Shown piece by piece: positions 1 to 12,859 of a stretch of DNA of 64,000 nt. Positions within the stretch are counted from its first letter, which is position 1. Every line of letters begins with the position of its first letter. The position numbers and the translations under genes are program-made. The DNA comes from Trametes villosa (Eukaryota; Basidiomycota; Agaricomycetes; Polyporales; Polyporaceae), in NCBI GenBank assembly GCA_002964805.2, contig PUDQ02000001.1:496001-560000 (forward strand). Direction: 5' to 3'. The notes below the pieces were generated by a model that worked only from the letters and a program-made list of their open reading frames with translations, did not search any database and was not told the DNA's origin.

Positions 1-1486
1 GGACGGCGAGGGTGCCTACGAGGGTCCGTGGGCGACGTGGGACGCGGACAAGGTAGAGGTGGCCGTACCGGAGGCCATGGACGACGAAGAGGAGTCCGAG
101 GAAGAGTCCGAGGAGGAGGTCCAGCCGAAGAAGGCGAAACCAAAACGCGGTGCTCCCGGCCTCGAGTCGTCCGTCTTCCATGGCAAGTCGATGCACGACT
201 ACCAAGGACGGACGTACATGCACCCACCGCTTTCGGAGGCACCACAGCTCCAGCAAGAGCCAGGGTCGCAAGAGTGTTTCATCCCCAAGGTCTGCATTCA
301 CACCTGGACAGGGCACACAGGTGGCGTCTCGGTTGTCCGCTCGTTCCCCAATACCGGTCATCTGCTTCTGAGCGGGTCGATGGATACGAAGATCAAGGTG
401 CGTGATACTCATGGACGCCATGCCGGATGCTGGTGCTGACATGTATGCAGCTATGGGATGTGTACACCCACGGCAACTGCTTACGTACCTTCCATGGCCA
501 TATGAAGGCTGTCAAGGACGTGACGTTCTCGAACGACGGCCGCAAGTTCCTATCCTGTGGCTATGACCGGCAGATGAAGCTGTGGGATACAGAGACCGGT
601 CAGTGCCTGAAACGGTTCAGCAACGGCAAAATACCATACGTGGTGCGGTTCCATCCCGACGAGGACAAGCAACACATCTTCCTTGCGGGTATGTCCGACA
701 AGAAGATCATCCAGGTCGGTTCCTATCTTGCCGGTGCTTATGGCTATGCACTGACCAGATGTCAGTACGACATGAACTCGGGAGAAATCACGCAAGAATA
801 CGACCAGCATCTCGGGCCTGTGAACACAATCACCTTCGTCGACGAGAATAGGCGGTTTGTCACGACGTCGGACGACAAGACCATCCGAGCATGGGACTTC
901 GACATCCCCGTGGTGATCAAGTATATCGCAGAGCCACACATGCACTCGATGCCGGCTGTCACGTTGCACCCGAGCAGTAAGTTTTGTCAGGCCGCTATTC
1001 TTGGAGGTGCCCGCGTTGACATCCGTCGACGTGGACAGAGAAGTACTTCGCTGCGCAGAGCCTGGATAATCAGATCCTGGTGTACAGCACAGACAACTTC
1101 CGCCAGGCCCGCAACAAGCGCTTCGCAGGCCACTCTGTCGCCGGGTACGCCTGCCAGGTCGGCTTCTCCCCTGACGGCAAGTGGATTAGCAGCGGCGATG
1201 GCGAGGGCAACGTGGTGTTCTGGGAGTGGAAGACGGGACGTATCAAGTCGCGCCTCAGGGCGCACTCGAAGGTGGTCATCGCGCACGAGTGGCTCCCGCA
1301 TGAAACGGTATGTCATTGGCTGATTCCTTGGCGTGTGCGCGTTGTGTGCTAATTTACATGCTGCGATCCAGTCCAAGGTCGTTACAGGCTCCTGGGACGG
1401 GTTGATCAAACTCTGGGTACGTCATTCCCGTGAAATTTGCCGGTCGCCGGACGGTGCTCACCGCCGCCCAACCCTTGCAGGACTGA
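1..1486 (+). CDS. PRP17: Pre-mRNA-processing factor 17 (PRP17/CDC40), 5'-truncated
   Basis: Second-step splicing factor with a WD40 propeller that works in the catalytic spliceosome. The window opens inside the first visible exon, reading from base 2. Exons are 2-397, 451-714, 766-976, 1039-1307, 1372-1416 and 1481-1486, giving 396 visible residues. An acidic [12 protein letters not shown] stretch precedes the propeller. The WD repeats follow, with landmarks [45 protein letters not shown] and [10 protein letters not shown]. The motif order and the C-terminal [15 protein letters not shown] are typical of Cdc40/Prp17 as I know the family. The final exon is only 6 nt and encodes the last Asp plus the TGA stop. 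The N-terminal part lies outside the window. Identity is near certain; the terminal micro-exon is inferred from frame and splice signals. Confidence 0.93.
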
Positions 1487-3574
1487 TGGACGCCGTGGCC
1501 TGTACCCTATCTGACCCCCGTACATCTGTACATTATACGATCTGTACAAGACATGTCGCGATCCCACGCTCAGCGTTATCACCCCCTACGCCGCCGTGCG
1601 CCATCGCTTCTGGTGGAAGCGCGTGCGCACGCGCACTCACAAGAAGTGCGGGGTACGCGTTCCTAGCGGAAGAAGACAGGTCGTGTTTCTCCGCAGCGGG
1701 TGCACACCGCCGCGCACATGTCCTGCGCGCACCGTCGTTTGCAGAAGGTGCGTCCCGCAGATCCCGTGCGCGATCGCCTTCTCGATAACGCTTGCGGCCC
1801 ATATGATCCCTGGATCCTGATCGAGGCGCGCCCTGGACTCAATATTATTGGGCGGCGCAATGAAAATCTGCAATACGCAAGTACGCGACAACGCGTCATG
1901 CCAGCACTCGCGGGCGAAGCGAGTCCGAGGCGCGAAGCATGAGCCCGCGCAGATCTGCGCGTTCTCAGCGCGCGGCAATAGAGCGAGTCGAGTGACGCAC
2001 CGTGCCCGGCGTGCCGCGTCCGGCCCCGGTCCCATGGACGTGCGACTGGCCTCGACGCGCTGGCGACCAGTCCTCTGCGTCTTGTTCGTGATACAGCACG
2101 GACGTCGGCGACCGCCTGAGGTACGCCGCCCCCGTCCTGTATACATTCGGGCCTATACGAGTTCAGATCAGAATGTGTGGTGTCAGATGGGCACGGGTGC
2201 GGGACGCTCGCGACGGCGGCGCAACAAGGCAACTGGCGCGTTTTTCGAATGATACAGTATTGGCCCCGCCCGTGTGCACGCACGCCGCGCGATAACGCTG
2301 GCGCGCCATGACGTCGCGTCATCCGCGCGCAGGATGAGGAGCGCGGGGCTCCGGTGACCCAGCAGGCGTCCGACGCGGCGGAGGCTTCGACCGGGGCTCG
2401 GCGGCGCAGAAGGGGACGGGCTGAGGCAGGCCACTGTGCAGACAGCGTCGGGGGAGCGTGTGGGCTCCGCGACATTGTCTGGCATGCCGCTGGTGTTTCG
2501 ACAGCAGGGACGGCGTTCTAGAGACTCGTCGAGACGTCCGCATGCGCAGATGCAGACACGGCGCCGGAGCCCTGAGCGCAGGCTGACCAATTGCGTGCGT
2601 GCGTGCTGTCAGGGCACAGCGCCTCGCACCCATTCGTCAGAGCAAATACCACTCGGAGCGGGCATGCTGGACGCCCGCCGTGCCGGCCGAGTGCCATTGC
2701 AAACATGCGTTGGGATCGTACTCGGGCGACGGGGGGAGGCGAGCGGGCTGCGCTGGCAGGCGGCTCGCACGGAGGTCGGATGCGCGGGCGTAAACATAGC
2801 TCCTGCGCTGTCCGGCGGCGACAGGAGGGAGGGTACCCGGACGTTGGTGCGCTCGTGCGGCGCGGCGCAGCGCAGCGCTCCTGCTCGATCGGCGGTCGGG
2901 GGCTCGGGCTCACGATGGATTCGTGCGTCGGGGTAGGGTGTTCGTGCGGTATACCCGGACGTCTTCCTCGAAACAGCTTGACCTCCGGACTCAGGCAGGA
3001 GCGATGTGTCCTCGGTGCATATCGCTGTCGCAGGGATAGCTTGTGCAATGTGCACGCCGCGGTCGGTGCGTCTCCTTAATTTCTGCAATCAAATTGACAA
3101 CGCGCGTCAGTAGCCAGGCCCGCGCGCACGTCTCAAGCCCGCCGCAAGCCTCAAGGCGCACCTGTGACACCGAGTCCCGGCGGCGGGACCTGAGCGCTGC
3201 TTCGCACCCCGAGTCCCCATCCCCACTCCACAGGCAGGCCGCGCCTGGGCCCCCGATCCGCCTCGAGTCTCGCGTCTCCAGTCTCCGCCGTACCGCTGCG
3301 GCGGACAAGGAACGCGCGGGCGTCAACGTTCAGGCGCAATTGGGCGAGAGGCTCAGGGCGTATGAACGATGAGCCTCTCGCCCGGCGCCTGCGAGCTTGA
3401 TTGCGCGCCGAGGCTCGCTGATTCGCTGTGATCGCCCGCCTCGCCCCGCCACTCAGGTCCCTGGTCCGCCCCGGGAACGTCAATGATAGGGCGAGCGTGG
3501 GCGGAGTGGATCCTCGGTGCCACCGTGCGCGCGCGCAGTGCGCACCCAATAATCATGTGAGCCTGCGAGGCATC

Positions 3575-4165
3575 CCCGGAACAGAATGTCCTGTCCACGA
3601 GAGAATTCAACGGCGGCCACGTACGGCGCACATGTCCGGCCGGCCACATACCATTTACAGTATGTCACGCTTGGGGGCCTGCACTGGCGCTTCAGCTTGA
3701 TTTGAGCCACAAATTTGCTGTGGCCGGCGACCACGAAGCCACAGACGCGTCGTAGCCGCATTCGCCGGGGAGGTGGCTCGCTTTATACCCGTCATAGGTA
3801 AGATCTCAGACTGGATATCAATCCTCTGACAGGTTCGGTTCATACGAGTCGATATTCCTGGAGTCCTGGAGGCCTGCTAGTCGGAAAAATAGTATGCTAT
3901 TACACTGTAAGCTATAACTCAGTGTAGTACCCTGTTCATAGGTCTAGCCACCCCGACTAAGTATGGCCATGTTTTGTACTTGGGTACTCGTAGGACAATG
4001 GTATAAAGGCGTACAATGGTGGCGAGCTAAGTCTCCTCGCAACTCGGTGGCCGAAGGTGGCTGGGTACGCCTTTTGTGACGCTCTGTGACAATGGCCGGC
4101 GGACATGGCCGCCGGCCATGTCCGCCGTACATTTCTCTCGCCGACAGGACGTTCTCCCCCGGAAG
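3575..4165. repeat. Diverged inverted repeat, possible decayed MITE-like element
   Basis: The block at about 3575-3670 resembles the reverse complement of about 4075-4165. Matching landmarks, in order, are a CCCCGGA/CCGGGGG start, RAAYGTCCTGTC, CGAGAGAA, GTACGGCG, ACATG and GGCCGGC, and a closing GTCACGC/GTCACAG. About 400 bp separate the arms. No transposase frame is seen between them. I read this as an old non-autonomous inverted-repeat element or a local inverted duplication. Divergence is substantial, so exact ends and any target-site duplication are not clear. Confidence 0.5.
4097..4127. repeat. Perfect 14-bp palindrome with 3-nt loop
   Basis: Arms CGGCGGACATGGCC and GGCCATGTCCGCCG are perfect reverse complements separated by GCC. 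The palindrome lies inside the right arm of the larger inverted repeat. It would form a strong DNA or RNA hairpin. No T-run follows, so it is not a simple terminator. Confidence 0.75.
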
Positions 4166-5471
4166 TACTGGCGTCTCGGAGGCGTTTGGCTTTCGGCCAG
4201 CGCGTTCGCGTCAGAGTCAGGCGCAAGGTTCCAGGGCGGACGGCGAGATTGGCTGAGCGAGCTGGGGAGACAATGTAATTGAGCAGCGCGGCGGAGGCAC
4301 CGAGGCAGGCTGACAGGGCGCGCGCCTTGGCCTGCGTGTGCCTAGAAACGGCCGCTCGCCCTGCCCTGGATTTTTCTCTTCCCGGAACGCGGGGTCGCGT
4401 CCGTCGCCCGACGGCGGGCGATCGATTCGCTGGAGCCAGAGCCCGAGCCTGCGCGTTGTCACCGTCACCGTCACCGGTCAGCTGCCCGCGGGGGGCGTCG
4501 CGAGCTGTCGCGCTGCATTCTGCCCAGCAGGCCCAGGGGCGCGCGGGGCATGCAGAGGGAGGGTGGCGCGAGAACGTCGGAGGATGCGCAGGGGGCGAGC
4601 AGGTAAGCTCAAGCTCGACGCAGGCTGAGGCTGCGCGCGAGATGCTGCTGAGATCAGGCTGAGGGATGAGGATCGGTGGTGGCACCGGCCAAGGCTGCTG
4701 ATCTGCTCGAGAAACGCGACCCGGCGTTGCGGTGGGCCGCGGCCGCGTCTGAACGGGCGGGTATGACGACGCCGCCGCGGTACCGTCGGCTCGCGGCAGG
4801 CGGGGCAGAGAGAATAGGACGAGCGTTTTGTGCTGGGCATTCGTGCGGTGCGTGCGGCGGGACAAGAAGCGTCGAATGGGACAAACATCATGAATGGGAT
4901 TATGGCCGGGAATCGAGGGCGATAGCGCCGGGGCGAATGGCAGACGGCGTGCTTGGAATGTCGGCCAGGGCGCTGGGCGTGGCACTGCGGATCGGAGGAC
5001 GTCGAGGCTCGGGCTGGCTGGGAGCGCACCGTGACGGTCGTCGGGGGCAGGCAGGGCGTGACACAGGTCCCGTCGCCCGATGCAGAGCTCAGACGGACGC
5101 GGGCGACTAAGCCAAAGTGAGACTCGGACGAGATAAAGTTCCTCGGCGCCTGGGCCGGGTCGGGCGCGCGGAGAGTCCGAGGAGGTGGGTGGGCATTTGT
5201 CGGGCGGCGCGCAGACAATCAGGGCGGCGCAGGCCCGAGCGTGGTGGGTGCGCGGGGGTTCTTGTCTGTGCGATTCTTATTCTGTTGTGCGCGCGCGCAT
5301 TCTGACGGCCACGGAGGAGGAGGGGGCGATCTGGCTGGATCTTGACGGTGCCGGTCGTGGCCGGACCGCAGGCGTCGTGCCTGGCATGCGGCGGTAATCT
5401 TGATGGGGTGACAATCCACTGATCGCATTCCGGCCGTCCACGTGCTGCGTGCCCCTGCCAAACCAGAATGT

Positions 5472-5478
5472 CATAAAT
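5472..5478 (+). promoter_or_regulatory. TATA-like element of the repeat-precursor gene
   Basis: CATAAAT stands out in GC-rich surroundings 85 nt upstream of the ATG at 5563. That spacing would suit a TATA box giving a short leader, as is common for highly expressed secreted-protein genes. This rests on position and composition only. Confidence 0.35.
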
Positions 5479-5562
5479 GTTCCCGCACGCTCCACCGTCC
5501 TGCACCGTCCCATTTCCCCGCCGCCAACCGCACCCGCTCCCGCATCCGCCATCCGACACACC

Positions 5563-6240
5563 ATGCGCCTCTCTCTCCTCGCCGTCGCTCTCCTCGCAGG
5601 CCTCGCCGCCGCCGCTCCTGTGCGTCCGCCCGCCGTTTTCTAAAGCGTTTTCCGTACTGACCTGCGCGCTCTAGCTCGACTCCGCAGACCTCGTATGTCT
5701 CACATTCGCCTGGATACCCCCCCGCAACCCCCCGCTCACCGACTTTTTTCTCCGCTCTAGTCCGCGCGCAGCCTCCCTAACGGCCGGAAAGGCGCTGATT
5801 GGAAGCGCGGCAGCGGCCCCGGCGGTCAGAGGACACCCGACTTCAGGCGTTCCGAGATTGTGAGTTTGGCCAGCTTACCTTCCGCGTCTGCCATGCTAAA
5901 CCTCTCGCTAGGCCATCCGCGGCATGCCCGGTGGAGGACATAGCCCCGACTACAAGCGTGATGAGATTGTGAGTTTGGAAGGCCTCCCCCCATTCAAGCC
6001 GTCCTAATCACTCCCCCCAGGTTGCCCGCGGCAGCGCACCCGGAGGTGGCCAGAGCGCCGACTACAAGCGTGCTGAGCTTGTGAGTCTAACAAACCATTT
6101 GCCTGGTATCGCTCTAACACATTCAAAAGGACGCGCGCGGCCCTCCCGGCGGTGGCCATGGCCCCGAGTACAAGCGTTCTAAGAACGACGCTCGCAGCTG
6201 TCCCAATGGCTCCGCTGGCTGTGGTGAGGGACCTCTATAG
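5563..6240 (+). CDS. Secreted repeat precursor with Kex2-type dibasic sites (putative KEP/RiPP-like peptide gene)
   Basis: Six exons (5563-5619, 5675-5692, 5761-5859, 5912-5968, 6021-6080, 6130-6240) join in phase 0 to give 133 residues. Residues 1-19 form a signal peptide (MRLSLLAVALLAGLAAAAP). Then come repeats of the form [A/V/D]-x-R-G-x-P-G-G-G-[H/Q]-x-[P/A]-[D/E]-Y-K-R-x-E-[I/L]. Dibasic sites follow an aromatic residue each time: DWKR, DFRR, DYKR, DYKR and EYKR. Kex2-like cleavage would release peptides such as SEIAIRGMPGGGHSPDY, DEIVARGSAPGGGQSADY and AELDARGPPGGGHGPEY. The last segment has two Cys (SCPNGSAGCGEGPL). Exons 4 and 5, and the first part of 6, each carry one repeat, behind near-identical GTGAGT donors. 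The layout resembles fungal Kex2-processed repeat proteins, some of which are dikaritin-type RiPP precursors. No UstYa-like or other tailoring gene is nearby, so peptide fate is unknown. There is no CaaX end, so it is not a basidiomycete lipopeptide pheromone. Confidence 0.8.
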
Positions 6241-6876
6241 TGACGCCAGGTTGATTGTGCCAGAGGTGAGCCCTTGTGTCTCTGCGCGTGTCGCTCGTCC
6301 TAATGGTGCATCAGCCATGCGTCAGTCCTCCGCTGAGTCGAGGATGAGAATTCGGTCCCCTACGCATGGCAACTACCAGGCAAGTGCATGTCCGGCTCTC
6401 GCTCGCCCCGCCGTGCTCATCCACTCCCCACAGTTGCTGGCTCGTTTCACCCCTGTGCACACTAGCTTATACCTTCTCTGGGCCTCCGACTTACACTATG
6501 CGCGCGGGCGACTTGATGTTGTTTGTTGATATCCGTGTCGCGTCCGCTCTTTGTTGCTTGATGATTTATTCCGGTCGAATAACCTACGTTCTGTATTATA
6601 CCTGTACGATTGCCAGCCTCCGAAAACGCATCCGGTTGATATACGGATTGGTTTCTCACTACACTATGAATGTCTGTCGCGAGGAGTGTAACACGAATAC
6701 ATTCACCCTTCGACATCTAACGCGCTGTGCTCGTGCATGGCATTGGCTGAGTGATATCGCGCGCCTGTCACGTGCATGCCTTAGGGCCGGTCTTTTCGCG
6801 GCGAGACGCGTTAATGTGTGGCCGTCGCGTGTCTCGCTCTTGAACCTCCTCCACGACAACAACAACGGCGGCCACG
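6241..6876. other. Intergenic: 3' region of the repeat-precursor gene and MCM3 promoter
   Basis: No coding signal. The first part is probably 3' UTR. The stretch from about 6460 to 6700 is more AT-rich than the surroundings and is likely the tail-to-head spacer and MCM3 promoter. I see no tRNA, repeat or other feature. Confidence 0.5.
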
Positions 6877-9972
<3,096 letters not shown>

Positions 9973-10614
9973 TCCTGCTGCTCGCCCGTCCGCGATTCGC
10001 GAATCGTGTGTTTTGGCTCCCGCTGTGTCATTGATGTCCGTCTGGCTGTGCTGTCCGTTCGCTGTTGTTTTGTGTAGCATTGGGTCATGTATAGTACGGC
10101 GTGTGATTCTGTATGTTTTTCTACTCCTCGAGGTTGCACGTGTGCCTGTGGTGTCGATAGATCAGTCGAAGAAAGGCGGTACGCAGGTAAGGAAACTGTG
10201 AGAAGGGACCACGGACTCGGATACTGGGATTTACTCGAGAGTCGGAGACTTTGAAGTGTTTCTGGATGGTATGGGGAAGTGGATAGAGAAATAATATGGG
10301 GACGGTGGGCGACCAGTTCCGATGGCATAGTAGGAGACTGCTGGGCGAGAATGCCATGCTCGTTAATGCGGGGAAATAGCGAGGGCGAACGGGGCAAGGA
10401 AATCGGGCACCCTAACCAAGTGCGATAAGCGTGGGCCGTGCGCTGCCTGCTACAGCGTGGTAGATTTTGTCTGCCGTCACCGAGGAATCAGAGGATACCC
10501 TCGGGCTCGGCCTGGTAGCCTGACGAGAGTACCCCAAGTTCCTACGCCAAGTTAGCTTGCGTTACCTGGGATGATCGGAAAGCGCGCACCGTGACGCACG
10601 ACGAAGGACGTCTA
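9973..10614. other. Convergent intergenic region
   Basis: Spacer between the 3' ends of MCM3 and the F-box-like gene. Short open frames on both strands show no homology-like content. I see nothing else in it. Confidence 0.6.
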
Positions 10615-12297
10615 CTAGGACGGCCAGGACGACACAAATATGTCTTCGAGCGGCTGGTCATGATAGTAAGTGGTGCCGTCCGCTTCGGACCACATGATAG
10701 GGGCGGTAACTGTTAATGGTCCAGTCAGCGGGGACGGCGGCCGCACGAGGAGCTCGCGGCGAGCCGCGAGGGAGCCGGAGAGCACACTTACCTCCGTCAC
10801 AAACAGTCGGTATGTAGAACACCTGGACGTGGATGTGTGGGAGGCTGTGGAGGAGAGCGCCGCAGCGGAGAGGCAGCGGATCGCGGCCCAGGATGGATGC
10901 ATCGTCATCGTCCAACGACAGGAGGAGGATGACCCGCTTCAGGTTGGTAAATATGGCATAGTCATTGATGGGGCGGAAAAGCATTTCATTGAGGGAGGTC
11001 AACAGACGGTGGGCGTATTGTGGCGCCGAGTCTCTGTGGGTGCCATGTTTCTCGCGGCTAGACATCATTGATTCGCCTGGGATGGCCGGAATTCGTAACA
11101 CAAGGTGTTGAATCGAGTCGATGTGGCGTCGAAGACACCAAAATGTAAGATGTTGACAGAATAGTATCGGATCCTCACGGTCCACTGGTAGAAAGACCTG
11201 GAGCGAGCGCAAACCCGCAATACGGACCTTCAGTTGCTCTCTTGCTATAAAGAGAATCAGTCACAGTGTCTTAAATCAATATTGACAACATACTCGGAGC
11301 TGGCGGGTAGCCAGGAGGGGTGGTGGTATTCAGCGTGATGCCGATGTTCGGAGCGGACATATCCGAATAGCTGATTGAGAGCGCCTCGAGAGTCGGCGCA
11401 GCGCCTCCTAGGAGGGCAACATGTATGAAGGTCAACTCCCATACTAGGTGTCTCCTGAGCTTGAAGTCATGTCCCTAGATTATGTACAGGTATAAGCATG
11501 AGCTGACTCGGACTAAGAAAGGAATGTGGCCTCACTTGGAAGTCAAGATGCAGCTTTCGGAGCGGTGGAAACGGCAGTGTCCGGGGTTGTTGGGCTGCAT
11601 TTCTCAGCCCAAAAACTCCATTATGTCGACGCTTCATGTTGGGCCGGGTCTCCACCGACAATTCTACCAAGAGGGGGAAGGCATACAGGATACGGAAAAG
11701 GTTTGAGTAGCAGGGACCAGTAATGCACCAAGTAAGTGAGAGCCTTGTGAGCGTGCGGAATCTTTGGAGGTAGCAAGGATAGCAAGGCAGTAGACGGAGG
11801 CCGCCTACGAAGGTGAGGACCAAGGCCTGCAAACGGGGAAGCTTATTGGCCAGCCTGATAGGCCATGAGATGGTTATGTCGGCAGGCCATTTATCGGCCA
11901 AGCTGGCGCCAGACCTAGAGGGTGTTCTTCTTGAGCGTGATTTAGAAACACTCTGGACGGCGGGATTGGGGCGAACGAAAGAAGTAGGGTTTTGATCGTC
12001 CACCGGATCCCCGATATGGACTGCGCGCACGAGTTCTCGCAAGGATGGTTCGCAGTCCAAAGTTCGTACGAGGTACTCCAGGGAGATTGTGTCGCCTTTG
12101 AGAAGGGCAATACTGTAGTACAGGCATACACGGCTCATAGGCAGCCAGGCCCGACACGTCAGCGCACAGGCGCAAAGGGTGGATTCGCGCGCCTGAGAGG
12201 AGCCTCGAGGATACAGGATAGGCCGACGCGGTTTGATCTGCTCGATGATATGTTCGTATATCTCTGTTGGAAACGCTGAGGACATAGGTGCATCCAT
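10615..12297 (-). CDS. F-box-like domain protein
   Basis: Four exons read on the minus strand (12297-11536, 11474-11294, 11244-10792, 10709-10615) give 496 residues with every junction in frame. The N-terminus, FPTEIYEHIIEQIKP followed by STLCACALTCRAWLPMSRVCLYYSI, is the usual agaricomycete F-box-like pattern (P-x-E-I/L, then C-x-L-x-CRxW). The rest holds Leu-spaced segments such as LPRLQALVLTFVGGLRLLP and FPPLRKLHLDFQ, suggesting degenerate leucine-rich repeats. Such proteins are usually taken as SCF ubiquitin-ligase substrate receptors, belong to greatly expanded families in mushrooms and seldom have known targets. The substrate here cannot be inferred. Exon 4 adds a 32-codon C-terminus ending DIFVSSWPS. 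Confidence 0.8.
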
Positions 12298-12859
12298 GCC
12301 GATGGACTCGATTTCGAGTGTTTCGCTAGAGATACCAATCAGCTCCTTTTCTCAGAAGTAACACAAGTCGATCGAACGGGAAGAACGGAGTGGCAATGTT
12401 GACTAGCTCTCCAAAGTCGCGTGCTCTATGTGAGGGGGAGTCGTTGAATGTACGACGACTGGCCATGAATGGCGATCGCTCACTGCTGCGAATCGGTACG
12501 CATCAGCTGTGCGGTACTTACCAGGCGATCGACTATGCTGTTCTCCTACGATTGTCGGAGTACGCCCGATAGTTCTCGTAGTCAGAAACAAACAAATATC
12601 GTCCGCCTATGGCTGGAAGGAGTGGTACGACGGATGGCAGACGGAGGAGAGGAGAGCACGGGCGCCTGCTGTGTGTAGGACGAGGTGGAGAGGAAGCGCG
12701 CGATCGAGTGATACGATCGTACCCCGCACGACGCGTCTATCACATGCCAAAACTCCCCAGACGCCCCGCACGCTCTCTCTCCTCTCACCAACTTATTCGC
12801 CCTCTCCCCTTCCCTCCGCCATCCTCAGCTGCGTACAGCGTGTGCTCGTCGTTGCTCAC
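12298..12859. promoter_or_regulatory. Divergent promoter region
   Basis: 562 bp between the divergently transcribed F-box-like gene and the ABCD transporter gene. A pyrimidine-rich tract (about 12765-12835) lies just upstream of the transporter ATG, a common core-promoter feature in basidiomycetes. I see no clear TATA box. Confidence 0.45.

Larger units (their letters stand above)
1487..5562. other. Gene-poor, GC-rich intergenic region
   Basis: About 4.1 kb in which I find no convincing gene. Long open frames exist on both strands (for example 1663-2475 and 3957-4985, both minus). Their translations are Arg/Pro/Ala/Ser-rich with no domain, no consistent splice pattern and no low-complexity design, which is what GC-rich noncoding DNA gives. 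The stretch 3780-4010 is locally more AT-rich. A diverged inverted repeat occupies about 3575-4165. The far end serves as promoter of the gene starting at 5563. Confidence 0.6.

Noticed and set aside
1663..2475. 270-residue minus-strand open frame
   Set aside because: Arg/Ser/Ala/Pro-rich translation with no domain, signal or splice structure; typical of GC-rich noncoding DNA.
3957..4985. 342-residue minus-strand open frame
   Set aside because: It overlaps the inverted repeat, has a random Pro/Arg/Ser composition and shows no recognisable fold.
5563..6240. Basidiomycete mating pheromone or hydrophobin
   Set aside because: There is no C-terminal CaaX box, and hydrophobins need eight patterned Cys. 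The product has two Cys and repeated dibasic sites instead.
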